From: Berberis thunbergii
Lineage: Eukaryota > Streptophyta > Magnoliopsida > Ranunculales > Berberidaceae
NCBI GenBank assembly: GCA_003290165.1
Contig: QNQO01000448.1
Location: forward strand, 62,001 to 126,000
DNA: 64,000 nt
Reading direction: 5' to 3'
In this document: one piece after another, positions 36,416 to 47,934 of the stretch
How positions within the stretch are numbered: the first letter of the stretch is position 1
How the letters are laid out: the number at the start of each line of letters is the position of its first letter
Program-made: the position numbers and the translations under genes
The notes under the pieces: generated by a model
The model's input: only the letters and a program-made list of their open reading frames with translations
Told to the model about the DNA's origin: nothing
The model's database searches: none

Positions 36416-37204
36416 ATTGGTCCTTTGCGTTGTTGGCCAGGGGTGTTATGCCTTTCGAGGTCGATTGGAGACATGGATGTTGGCGAATTTATAGTTCCTA
36501 TACCCTATGTTAAACAAGTTAAGGTGCGTGTCTTTTTCTTGACTATACATTGATTTTCTTGGTTGATGATTTTCGATTTGTCAAGACCACAATTCTATTC
36601 TTGAATTCTAGTTATTTTATTTTATTTTTATATTTTAATCTTAAACAAGATTTAATTAATGAAAACATTAACTCAGTGAAAGGGGAATCACTGAGAATCT
36701 GAGCAAATTCCTTTTATTTGTAAGTGACCGAATTGTTATATGGAATTGTTGGTCTTTATTGAGTTTCAAATCCTAACAGCTTCATTGGTAAATCAGCTGT
36801 CAAATGCAGGAGGAAGACTTATAATCGCTTCTGATGGTATCTGGGATGCCCTACTCTCTGAAAAGGCTGCAATATCTTGTCTTGGATTGCCTGCAGAGCT
36901 TGCTGCTAAGCAAGTTGTTAAGGTGATTTAAACGTTAAGGTGATTTAAACCAGTGACTGCTTTTTCTGGTTATTAATGCGTTCACATGAAGCCTTTCTAT
37001 CCTGCATTGAATCACATGAAAATCTCCAACTTCTTATGGGTTTTCATCAATGAGGCGCTAGTAGTTTGATACGCTTGTTGAATAATGGCTTGGAACTTAT
37101 TTTGATCAAGTTTGGTGGCTTACTAACAGGAGGCATTGAGGACTAGGGGGTTGAAAGATGACACAACCTACATTGTAGTTGATATAATTCCTCCAATTCT
37201 CTAG
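36416..37204 (+). pseudogene. Captured PP2C protein phosphatase, three C-terminal exons
   Basis: Exons 36416-36523 (IGPLRCWPGVLCLSRSIGDM, VGEFIVPIPYVKQVK), 36797-36922 (LSNAGGRLIIASDGIWDALL, then AAISCLGLPAELAAKQVVK) and 37130-37204 (EALRTRGLKDDTTYIVVDII ending PPIL-stop). SRSIGD, ASDGIWD and KDDTT are PP2C motifs; the Asp residues of DG.WD and DD are metal ligands. The natural stop is retained. The N-terminal half with the first metal-binding motifs (DGHGG) is missing, so no active phosphatase is expected. Borders are AG/GT and frames are open. Confidence 0.85.
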
Positions 37205-37651
37205 TAATAAATAATAATAATGTGTTAAACTAGAATAATGCAAATTTGTTATATTGGAAATATAAAACATAAAATGTAAAAAAATGCGTCTAAACAATCC
37301 CATCCTTGGTCTCACTTATTCATGTTACTAGTGTCAGTGAACACATTGTTGTCATGCCTGTATTGTTAATTTTTACTTATTCATGTAAATTTTACTCCTT
37401 GAAGTTGATATATGGTCTTTTCTTGATGAAATTAGACGGATGCAGTGTTATCTTTCCTAGTTACATCAAGTATTAGCTCACATGGTGTTGGTTCTCTGCT
37501 AGCCATGGAGAGTATAATTGTTTTCGTAAAACTCACATGGTGCCATATATAGATCTGTGTAAACACTATGTCTACTGAATAAGATCTTTACTGAATAATA
37601 TCTCAATGATTAGTCAGTTGCTTGGCTATTGATCTGTTTTCTCCCTACAAG

Positions 37652-37959
<308 letters not shown>

Positions 37960-38005
37960 TAAATTTGTTCCTTCTTTTAATTTTTTAACACTTGTATTAT
38001 TACTA

Positions 38006-38305
38006 TTAATGCCCATATTTTTTCGCTAAAACAACACCTCGATGATCTCGGATAAGAGCTCCATACCCCCCTGTTGAGCCTTGCATTGAGCCATCTGCTC
38101 CTGCTGCAGAAACAGCTTCATAACCCCCTGTTGAGCCTTGCAGTGAGCCATCTGCTCCTGCTGCTGGAACAGCACCTGTTTGGTCACTCATAAGAGCTCC
38201 ATCCCCCCCTGTTAAGCCTATCAGCGAGCCATCTGAGTTGACAGTGACCCACCCTGGATCAGGCCTATGCCATGTGGGCCATGTACTGGCTGTGTGCTTG
38301 TACAC
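38006..38305 (-). pseudogene. LINE-type RNase H fragment with an internally repeated module
   Basis: The minus strand reads [20 protein letters not shown], then [58 protein letters not shown] and GVVLA. RP.PGWV.VN.DGS and GGYGALIRDHRG are ends of the RNase H-like domain found in plant LINE ORFs and seen here also at 53500-53620. Between them a DGS...GGY block of about 57-81 bp is present three times (anchors at 38071, 38128 and 38209). It is the only recognisable fragment in CACTA-3 on the minus strand. Confidence 0.7.
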
Positions 38306-38899
38306 TGAGGTTATTGCTGGAGAAGGAATGATTGTAACTGCAGGGGTGATAGACTGTCATGTCCATTACATATGTCAAATGACATTTGAAGCTATATCAA
38401 GCGGTTAGATTTCTATTTATATATTTATTTATTTATTTCCTTTGAGCAGTCAAGCTTAACAGAATCTTAGCAATGGCCAAATGTATAGATAGGAATGCTA
38501 GAACACTAGATAGGTCCGGTGCTCCTAGACATGTTCCTGTGGTGTCCACAGGATCATTTTCCCTTGACAAAGATGAAATTCACTCTCCTTCGCTGTGAAA
38601 TGAACTAATGTGCTGCTTAATAATATGAACTATGACTACTTGACTAGTGAGATTGCAACTTTCATCTCATACTGCTTTCTTGCATGTTCTGTTTCAACCA
38701 TAGCCAGTAAATAGTTTTTCTTAATATTAAGAGTGGTTGTTGGTGTAAATACTTGGTAAACCATACTGCATTAGTGTGTTCCTTGTGAATTCAGCTTTAA
38801 AACCTTATTCTGTCTACTGATTATTACTTTAATTGATTTTTGAAACAAAAGAAAGAAAGAGAAATGTTTATTTGATTATTTTTATTGATCCGTCTTTAG

Positions 38900-39817
38900 G
38901 GATGTGCTGTTGAAATATATGGTCCTGAGGCATCAGGAAAAACAACTCTTGCTCTCCATGTTATTGTTGAATCACAAAAGACTGGAGGTGAGTCTTAACA
39001 GCTTTTTCATGGAATAAAAGAGTTGCCTTATTGGACGTATTGATCATATTAGCAAAATTGCTCAATCTTCCAATGTTTCTCATATGATGTTTGATCCACA
39101 CACCTAGGATTCTGTTTTGTTTTAAATTAAATTAAATTAAATTTAAATTAAATTAAATTAAATTTATTTTTTCTTTTTAATAATTCGAAGCAATTTAGTC
39201 ATTTTATGCAATTTGATCCTGAAATTCACTTCCTTTGTATTTTAGATGTCAAAATTTGTTAAAGTTCAAAGGTTTCTAGTTCCATTAATTGAGTAAGTTC
39301 AAGGTTCCCATTACTTTTACATGTTTCCTCTCTCAAATAGTAAACTCTTTCTTTCGTTCCTCGCTACGGAAAAAAGGGTAACACTAGTTGAAAATTCAGC
39401 TGTCATGTGCTACTTCAATCATGAAGTGTAAGCCCTATAAAAACTAGAAACGGATAACATGTTTGTATGTTTTTGGGGATACTTGAGGATTATATTTCTC
39501 TTATCCTAACTTGGTAGGGAAATAATACTTTGTTGTCATCATTATTTTCTGTCAATTTTGATTACTTCCAGGCTGCAGGAGTGATAACTTGCCACTGAAT
39601 GCTCCATTTAGCAAATACACCCGAGTTAACGTCACTTTTTGTTTTGTAGGCTACTGTGTTTTCGTTGATGCTGAACATGCACTTGATCCAGGACTAGCTG
39701 AGGCTATTGGTGTCAACACTGAAAATTTGTTTCTGTCACAACCGGATAGTGGTGAGCAAGCACTCAGTCTAGTTGACACGCTCATAAGGAGTGGCTCTGT
39801 TGATGTTGTTGTCGTAG
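38900..39817 (+). pseudogene. Captured plant RecA (organellar type) fragment, two exons
   Basis: Exon 38900-38987 encodes [20 protein letters not shown] and IVESQKTG, containing the Walker A loop. Exon 39650-39817 encodes [56 protein letters not shown]. The DAEHALDP motif holds the RecA catalytic Glu. Nuclear-encoded plant RecAs of mitochondria or chloroplast share these blocks. Sequence stops matching within Walker B (VVVV then EGF instead of DS), exactly where kinesin sequence starts. DNA-binding loops and the C-terminus are absent. Confidence 0.85.
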
Positions 39818-40844
39818 AAGGATTCAGAGAACTGGAATCTTGATCCAGATGACATAAAGATGGAGCTGCAGGCCAGGAAACATAAGGAGGCTGCTCTAGA
39901 AGCAGCTCTGGTGGAAAAGGAGCTTGCAGAGGAAGAATACAGAAAGAAATTTGATGAGGCAAAGAAACGTGAGGCAGCTTTGGAAAATGATTTGGCAAGC
40001 ATGTGGGTGCTTGTTGCAAAGTTAAAGAAAGAGAGGGGGCCTGTTGATGAGTTGAATGGTGATGAGAGGTCTTTTGGAGGAATAAACAACACTAATGATC
40101 AGAAGACCAATGACATTAACAGTACAGATGTTGGCCTTATAGACATACAAGTTTCAGAGAGTACACCATCAATTGATGAGGGTACCGAACTGGATCCTTT
40201 GGTTGTCCGCCTTAAGGTAAGCTTTGACACGGGATTATGTTGCATGAACACAGGTTTAACTCAGAATTCATAGTGTTAGAAATTTTAGGTCTGTTAAAGT
40301 TTGGAATATTTTATTAGTTCTATTTTTTAGTTAGCGCTGCTTACTAGTAAGAAAGACAATAATGCTAAATGGATTAGGCGCTAGAAATATTTACTTGAGT
40401 GCATGTGCTACAATGTTCCTCTAAACTATATGGCATTCCACCTTTAACTGCATGCGCATGTAACTATCTGCATTCCGTCCTTAAGCTTATTGTGCCCAAG
40501 TACATGAGAATCTTTATATTCTTTGACAATTGAAAGGCTTTCATCCACAATCTTAATAATGTGTTAGACTTGGCTATCTGAAAGCATTCTAGACTTTTTT
40601 CTTCATAATATTCACAAGTGAAACTCATGGTACATTTATATATGACAATATGAGTATGTTTCTCCTTTTCTCAGTGTGATTTATTTGCTTTTCATTGCAC
40701 TTCCTTGATTTCAGGCCAAAATGCAAGAGATGAAAGAAAAACAAAATGAAAGTCTGGCCAATGGAGATGCAAATTCTCATGTATGTAAAGTGTGCTTTGA
40801 AGTACCAACAGCAACCCTTCTTCTCCCATGTCGGCATTTCTGCT
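39818..40844 (+). pseudogene. Captured KIN-7-type kinesin tail with RING half, fused to RecA exon
   Basis: From about 39826 the frame reads [60 protein letters not shown] and LVAKLKKERG, a coiled coil, to donor GTAAGC at 40217. Exon 40715-40844 gives AKMQEMKEKQNESLANGDAN, SHVCKVCFEVPTATLLLPCR and HFC. The coiled coil plus C-terminal C3HC4 RING half is the arrangement in plant KIN-7 kinesins of the organelle-targeted MKRP type. The motor domain is absent. The RecA-derived frame runs into this segment out of phase and ends at TGA 39841-39843. Confidence 0.8.
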
Positions 40845-41150
40845 GTAAGTAATCTTAATTTGTCTCATTCACAGATGGATTTCATGTCGGTTTTTTTCCC
40901 CCCTCCCAATTATTGAATAGAGTAGGCAACAAGATGGCCTACTAGGTCCTACCCAAACTCTTTTGCATTAAGTGGCTGACTACTCACTTTATCCATCATC
41001 AAGTAAGCTACGCGTTTTGAAATTCATAAACACAATGGTGATGATGGATGTGATGTGGGTGAATATGGGCTGTGTATTCAGTATTCACCCCCATAAAAAA
41101 ATTACGCTCATAATGGAGTGGTAAGGATGCTCTCAAAAAGTTTTTCGCAG

Positions 41151-41326
41151 AGAATGAGAGTATCCGGGAAGAACTGACTGAGAAGCTTCGAGAAAAGCTA
41201 ATGCACACTGAGACAGAGAAGGCAAAGGAGTCTGAAACAGAAAGTCCTGATGAAGAGCCAAAGGAAGTGGTGATTGTCTCACCAGATGCGGCTGATGAGG
41301 ATGCAATTGCTGCTGTGGAAGCATGA
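41151..41326 (+). pseudogene. Captured last exon of an unidentified gene
   Basis: After TTTTCGCAG a frame reads NESIREELTEKLREKLMHTE, EKAKESETESPDEEPKEVV, IVSPDAADEDAIAAVEA and stops at 41326. It has a charged helix then an acidic tail, with plausible 3' UTR following. Family not recognised. It follows the kinesin fragment on the same strand, but no RING second half joins them, so it probably comes from a different gene. Confidence 0.45.
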
Positions 41327-42203
41327 GTGTTTCAAAATTTTCGAAGTTATATCTAATCAAGGCCCATACATTTGGTTCTTGACAAAGTCTAATTGAATGT
41401 GGAAGGAGACGTGAGTGGAAATATTCCTGTGCTACCCAGGTTTACATTCTCTGGACACTTGGCTCAGGTGCTATGAATTACCATTCGAATCCATTAAATG
41501 CAAGTTGACTACAAATGCGTATATTGATGAGCAAATTGGTTGTTGGATGATGTAAGTTTTGTGGCATTGCACCTCTGAGTGTCTGATGTATGTAGGGGGC
41601 TGTTTGTTATGCTGGTTTCAGCTTCGCTGTTATAACATGTTTCAGACAAATTTCACATTTCAGTAAATATATCTGTATTGATTACATACAGTATGCAATA
41701 TCTAGTAACATTCATTCAATATTATATACTACGACACACATTCATGCTTTTAGAGTTCTATCAGTGTAGGAGTGGAAAAAAAAAAAATTTGCCACGGTTT
41801 TAAATCGTGGCTAACTGTTGCAACGGCTAAAAACCGTGGCTACCTTGCCACGGCTTCTAACTGTGGCTAGGGTTAGCCACGGCTTAAAACCGTTGCTACT
41901 TAATTAGACATGGTTAAAAACCGTTGCTAATATCTACACCTTGTCACGGCTTAAAACCGTGGCTATTTTTGCCACGGCTAAAAAACCGTTTCTATTCTTC
42001 TTGCAACGGTTTAAAACCGTGGCTAAATTCTGAAAATCACCACCCCTATTCATGCATAAAACCGCTGCTAAACATTTAGCAACGGTTTTGAGCCGTTACA
42101 AATAATTTCGTGACGCCCCTGTAGCCCACGGCTCTTAGCCGTGGCAATGGGTTACGCCCACGGTATAGAACCGTTGCTAATGGGGGTTTTTGGTGTAGTG
42201 GTC

Positions 42204-43030
42204 ACTCATTTCAACTATGAGCTGATCTTGATCACTGATGCACATCAGTCACCGTTTTCACCTTCAACCTGCGAAGAGGTCAGTTTTACAACTACCTCAC
42301 AGTGGAGCCCCTAGTGAATATGGCGGGACTACTAAGGAGTGCCTAGAAGTACATCACTCTAGAAGAAATATTGGTTGTCAAGAAGAGAGAAAGCGAGTCA
42401 AAGCACTCCTCCAGATCCAAAGACAGGGATGAAAAGGGGGACAGTTCCAAGTGGAAATGGGGTGAGAACCAAAACGGGCTTAGCCAAGCAAAGTTGTTCA
42501 AGGCTAGCGGTTCCAGGTACCCCTACTACACCCCACTCAACTCTAGCCTTCTCAACATTTTATCCGCCGTGGAAAAATGGGTAGGCATCAAGTGGCCGTC
42601 AAAACTCAAATGAGATCCCTCAAAGCGTGACAAGAGTGAGTACTACTCTTATCACAAGTAGATAGGCCATGACACCAATGACTGCATGATCCTTAGGCTG
42701 TCAGGAAGAGAGAAAACGAGTCGAAGCACTTCTCCAGATCCAAAAACATGGATGAAAAGAGGGACAATTCCAAACGGAAATAGGGCGAGAACTAGAACGA
42801 GCTTAGCAAAACAAAGTTGTTAAAGCCCAGTGGTTCCAGGTACCCTTACTATACCCTGCTCAACTCCAGCCTTCTCTACATTTTATCCGCCATGGAAAAA
42901 TGGGCAGACAATCAAGTGGTCATCAAAACTCAAAAGAAATCCCTCAAAGTGTGACAAGAGTAAGCACTGCTCTTATCACAAGCAGATAGGCCATGACACC
43001 AATGATCGTAGGATCTTTAGAGATTAGATT
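42204..43030 (+). pseudogene. gag, distal part, of element A with a ~324-bp tandem duplication
   Basis: Continues gag after CACTA-3: YLTVEPLVNMAGLLRSA, KYITLEEILVVKKRE, SRYPYYTPLNSSLLNILSAV and SYHK.IGHDTND (the Y/C-H-x-x-GH-x-T-x-x-C zinc-binding-like region). The block 42376-42699 is repeated at 42700-43025 with changes (GTCA.GAAGAGAGAAA.CGAGT starts both), giving two copies of the TPLN...GHDTND segment. Multiple stops. Confidence 0.75.
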
Positions 43031-43640
43031 CAATACTGAATCCAGAAAGGGTGACTGAAGGAGTTCATCGACCTTGGGGACATGCCTTCTCAAGGCAAAG
43101 GAACTGCACAAGTAGCTAGAAAAATGACTCTTGACATGGTATGTGTCCTCCATGGGACAAACGAGGAGAGACAACACTTGAATCATTCACTAAAGAAATC
43201 AGTACGGGAATCGAGAATCAGATTGCACTACCGAGATCAACTCGTACAACATGTACGAGATGGGAGAAATGCCTTGAGCTCAGTGTTTACGGAATGGGAC
43301 AAGAAGGGTGTAAGCTTCCCACACAATGATGCCCTAGTCATCTCAGTAGAGATAGCGAACTGAGAAGTGAGAAGATCACTAGTGGATATAGGCAGCTCTG
43401 TTAACATACTGTTCCCATATGCTTTCCTAAAAATGCAACTGACAGAAGAAGAACTAAAACCGTCAAATCAAGCCATGTTCAGCTGAAATGGAGAAAGTTG
43501 CTACTCGATCGATAAAATCACGTTGTTGGTAGTCGTAGGGCAGCTAGACTTACAGAGGATCCTAATGACAAAGTTCTCTGTCATAGAGCCACTCCGAATA
43601 CAATGTGATCTTGGGCCGAACTTGGATACACCACATGAAA
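43031..43640 (+). pseudogene. Aspartic protease of Tat-like element A, inactive
   Basis: Reads NDALVISVEIAN, then RRSLVDIGSSVNILFPYAFL and DKITLLVVVGQLDLQRILMT. The GSSVNILF context is the Tat-type protease, in which D-T-G is the catalytic triplet; here it is D-I-G. Stops interrupt before and after. Lies between gag and RT as expected. Confidence 0.7.
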
Positions 43641-43959
43641 ACAGTCGTTTCCACCCAGTATTAGTGCCTCAAATACCCCTCTGATGGCGAGGTAGGGACA
43701 ATCAGAGGAAACCAAATCACTTTGGAATGTTACTACGCTATAGCCAGTTAACCAAAGAATGAAGCACAAAGGCCCAAATAACAAGATCTAGACGAGGAAA
43801 CCTTGAATCCAGATAGAGAAGACTCACCTCCACCTACGGATCTCGAACCTTTATCTAACCCGAGGGGAAGACGAAATGTTGGGAAGTCGGAAAAAGAAGT
43901 TGTCACAACATACCTGGACAACCCAGCTAACACAAAAGTGGTCTAGATAGGCTCTAATC

Positions 43960-44480
43960 TCAAAAGAAAACCAGGATGTTTTTGCTTGGACAATGAAAGA
44001 CATGGTGGGGATCGACCCCACAATAATCACGCACCACTAGTAATCAATCCTGACTTGAAGCTAGTCCAGCATAAAAGAAGACCATTGGCACCCAAGCGCA
44101 ACCAGACCTTCAATAAAGAAGTTTACATTGATGACTTGCTAGTAAAAAGTATTCACAGTCCCGTACACTTGGCGGACCTCCAAGGAGTGTTTTTCAACTC
44201 AGAAAGTACCGAATAAAGCTCAACCCGCAGAAATGCACTTTTGGGGTGCAATTAGGGAAATTCTCGGGCTACATAATCAACAAAAGAGGGATATAGGCTG
44301 ATCCAAAGCATATTCAAACTCTTATCGGCATGAGACCACCACAACTATTAAAGAAGTTTAGAGCCTGACTTGGAGGGTGGTATCCCTAAACAGGTTTATC
44401 TCCAAATCTTCATACAAATGCCTTCCTTTCTTTAAAATCCTAAAAAGGAACAAAGAATTCCAATGGAGAGAGCAGTGAAC
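43960..44480 (+). pseudogene. Reverse transcriptase of element A, core deleted
   Basis: FAWTMKDMVGIDPT-like sequence and VINPDLKLVQHKRRPLAPKR, N-terminal to RT, is followed within a few residues by EVYIDDLLVKSIHSPVHLAD, the catalytic YxDD box. The whole fingers/palm segment that normally separates them (on the order of 130 residues) is missing. Afterwards come thumb-like fragments (PPQLLKKFRA, CLPFF-like at 44420). An internal deletion in an already dead copy. Confidence 0.75.
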
Positions 44481-44799
44481 ATGTTTTCCAAGATCTGAAG
44501 GTGTACATGGGAAGCAAGGAGCTATTCTAGAAACCTACTTCAGGTGAGATGCTCTACCTAAAACCTCTCAGTCTCAGAGCATGTAGTAAGCTCATCTAAG
44601 GTTCAGGAAGATAAAGGAAAATAGAAGCCTGTCTGCTACATCAACAAAGTGTTCGATGGGGGGGGGTAGGCTTGGAGCTGGGACAACTTGACATCTATTA
44701 TTCTCCGAGAACAACCATCCAGACACAAACACTAGTAGACTTCATCGTCGAGTTCACTGGGACAAGAGAATCGGGAATGAAAGAGTAGCAAGGAGATGA

Positions 44800-45100
44800 G
44801 AACCCCGAGCCGCCCCCATAGGGTTGGATCTTACGATGCAATGGGTCATCCAACATGAATGGCTGCAAAGTGGGGATCATCTTATACACCCTTGAAGGAG
44901 TCACCCTAAGAAAGGCTATCAAATTCGGCTTTTATGCTTCAAACAATGAATCAGAGTGTGAAACCCTCCTAGCAGGGCTAAAACATGCCAGAAGAATGTT
45001 AGTACAAGAAATCATGGTGTTCAACAACTTCCAACTGGATGTCAATTAGGTGAACGGTGATTCAATGTCAAAGAACCTCGAATGATGGCCTATGAGGGAA
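44800..45100 (+). pseudogene. RNase H of Tat-like element A, degenerate
   Basis: Reads GSSNMNGCKVGIILYTLEGV, TLRKAIKFGFYASNNESECE, TLLAGLKHARRMLVQEIMV and FNNFQLDVN-stop-VNG. DGSSN...G.GI.L and ATNNEAEYEALI.GL..A are hallmarks of this RNase H. The start DG is changed to NG, and a stop splits LDVN/VNG. Confidence 0.75.
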
Positions 45101-45299
45101 AACAATCAATGCAAAACGGTGTTTCAAGAGACTACTACTCCATAGCTGCTCTAGGGTAGACATCAAGGAAGCCGACGACTTGGCCGTAAAGACCTCGTCT
45201 GCACAAGACAACTCTGATACACTCATAGAGTTCCAAGGGAAGTCGGTCCTAGAAGAAAAAGGCATCCACAAAACCCTGTCCACAAGTACAAAGACCGAT

Positions 45300-45890
45300 T
45301 GGATGAGCCCCCTAATCAGCTAGATAAGATATAGATTCCTCCAAGAACATAAGCTAGAAGCCCACAAGCAAAAAAACATAATGATACAGTACAATCTCCT
45401 CAATGACATGTTGTATAGGAGATCAACGACTGGCCCTTTGCTCAGATGCTCAACCCCAATGAAGCAAACCAGATCTTCTTTGAAATATGACACTAGCTCA
45501 CAAAGCCCTCACGCTAGGGTACTATTGGCCGAAAATGAAGTAAGAGACCAAATACTTGGTCTACAAGTGAGATAAGTGTCAAATGTACGCCTCGTACACA
45601 CATATGCATGAACAAAACCTGGTTCCAATGACCAATCCGTGGCCCTTCGCGTCAGTAGAGGACGGACATCATGGGCTCATTCCCTATCTCCAAAAGAAGA
45701 AAGTGTTTCCTTGTGGCGGTCTACTATTTCACCAAATGGGTATAGAAGTGAAGCCCCTCTCTAACATAGGAGAAAATCAAATTAAGAACTTTTTTTGGAA
45801 GTCTATCATTTGCAGGTTCGGAATACTGAGGAACTTGGCCAGATTACAGGGACCACAATGGCGCACAAGTGGCCGAGCCTAGTCCTTTTT
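45300..45890 (+). pseudogene. Integrase of Tat-like element A, truncated
   Basis: Motifs YNLLNDMLYRRS, KCQMYASYTHMHEQNLVPM, PWPFA, GLLFHQMGIEVKPLSNIGE and NFFWKSIICRFGILRNLA. The family then has SDNG.QF; here the frame gives RLQGPQWRTSG and ends where the tandem array starts (45851). Later core (second D and E) and C-terminal domain are missing. Confidence 0.75.
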
Positions 45891-46945
45891 CAAGGCGATG
45901 ACAGCTTGTCACATAAGTGATTTAGTTCACCTCAGAAACTCTAGCGCGGACCGAACCAAGTCCATGAACATTACACCGCAAGCAGGCGAGTCCAATCCCA
46001 AGATGGCTCACCCTGCTATAGGAGCCCGATTCGACTTCGAGGATCACAACAGTGCATAAGCGGCCGAGCTTAGTCCTTTTTAGGATGATGACAGTTTATT
46101 GCATAAGTGAGCTAGTCTGCCTCAGAAACCAAGGAACTATAGTGTGGACTGAACCCAGTCCACGAACAGTCCACCCCAAGCAGGCGAGTCCAGTCCTCTG
46201 ACTACTCACCACTCCTAAATGAACCTAGCCGAACTACAAGGATCACAATGGCACACTAGCAACCGAGCCTAGTCCTTTGAAGACGACAACTGCTAACCAC
46301 ATAAGTGACCTAGTCCACCTCATGTACCAAGGAACTCCAACGCGGACCCAGTCCATGGACATTCCATCACAAGTGGGCGAGTCCAGTCCCTAGACAACTC
46401 ACTACTTCTAAAAGAACCTAACCTGACTACAAGGACCACAATGGCACACAAGCGATCAAGCCTAGTCCTTTAAAGGACGATGACAACTTGTCGCATTGGT
46501 GACCTAGTTTGCCTAGGGAACCAAAAACCTCCAGCGAGGACCAAACCCAATCCATGGACAGTCCACTGCAAGTGGGCGAATCCAGTCCTCGGACGATCAC
46601 TGCTCCTAGAGGAACTTAGCCTGACTATGGGGACCACAATGGTGCACAAACGGTCGAACCTAGTCCTTTTCAGGACGATGACAGCTTGCCGCATAAGTGA
46701 CCTAGTCCTCCTTAGGAGCGCAAGAACTCCAGCATGGATCAAACCCAACCCACGAACACTTTACTGCAAGAGTGCAAGTTTAGTCCATAAACGGCTCACT
46801 GCTTTAGTGATAGCCTAGTCCTCCTCAGGAACTAAGGAAGCACACACGCAAACTAAACCCAGTCCACAGACAGTTCACCACAAGCCAACGATTCTGGTCC
46901 ATAGACGACTCAACGCATCTAATCATTCTAGTCCATACGAACCAA
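45851..46945 (+). repeat. Tandem array, ~195-bp unit, five copies plus partial
   Basis: Units start with GG(A/C)..CACAATGG.GCACAA at 45851, 46040, 46240, 46433 and 46631 (spacings 189-200 bp), each containing GAGCCTAGTCCTTTT, GATGACA.CTTG, CCTAGTCCACCTCA, GTCCA..GACAGTCCA and GGGCGAGTCCAGTCC. Later units are more degenerate. It fills the space between integrase and 3' LTR. Arrays in this position are known from Tat-lineage elements and can seed satellites. Confidence 0.85.
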
Positions 46946-47934
46946 GGCAACGCTCTGAGCACCAAGACTCAAACTGAATAATGAGTCAGAGTGTGATTTG
47001 AAATCTAGTTATAAGAAAACTAAATGATTTCTTTGTCACTGCAATTCTACACAGATCCAAGTAGCAGTACTTCAACAAGCCAATGCCTACTAAAAAATAG
47101 GCAACCCGCGAGACACAATCTGCCTACCTGAAGATTATTATTCAATGACTTCACCATTATTGGCGAAAAAAGCTATTTCGTCAAGGGAACTACGCAGGCT
47201 GAATCAAGACCACATGCGTCTCCTTTAGACCAAATCAACCCAGTCCCTGCTCAGAGTTGAACTGCCTCATCTTATTTGATAGTCTAGAAGATTTGTCTAC
47301 ACATGCCAATATGATTCATAATCATTTAGAACATGCAAGAAAAGTGAATTTAGAAAAGCTGACTTGATTGATTATCAAAAAGTTAATACAAAGCTTGACA
47401 GACTGGCCAGTACAGAATTTTACATACTACAAGTATGTAAGCTTGGTGCAAAGCAAGGCGTGATTGAAGATCCCTTGGAACACACGTCGGAACTTTGCTC
47501 CACCAATCTGCATTTCTAAAGAAGATTTGTAAGTGAAACAAAAAAAACAGCACAAAGCTAGCTGCTGGTGTGATACCTCAAAGAAGGGTTGCCTGAGATG
47601 ATAACAAATCAGCTCTCTCAGGCCGCATACCATGCATACCGGAGCCTCGTTCCGCCAGTTCACCTTCTGGTTGGGGCATCATGAGTGAAGCCTAATAAGG
47701 AGCAGCGGGAACAACCATCCAAACTTGGTTTTGGGTATTATTTCCCAAATTGGATGGAGGAAGATATCGTGGGAGCACCAGAAGATGGAAGAAACACTGG
47801 GCTCATAAGTGGAAGTCTTTAGTTTTTTTTTGTGACGTAAGAAAAATTTGAAGATCCCACGAAACCACTGGAAGCTCACTCAAACCGGGTGGCTTCCTCC
47901 AATAGCAGGTCTTGTTAAGACTCATCGTTGCAAA
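46946..47934 (+). other. 3' untranslated region of element A, no gene seen
   Basis: Between the tandem array and the 3' LTR I find only short, frame-random ORFs with no family resemblance. Confidence 0.5.

Noticed and set aside
38006..38305. Glycine-rich structural protein gene on the minus strand
   Set aside because: Both ends match the LINE RNase H domain. The Gly/Ala-rich middle is a repeated piece of that domain.
39651..40092. Minus-strand frames of 107-122 residues
   Set aside because: Antisense shadows of the RecA and kinesin exons, whose + strand frames have clear family motifs.
45851..46945. CRISPR-like array
   Set aside because: Units are ~195 bp with no short repeat/unique spacer structure, lie within a plant retroelement, and have no cas genes.
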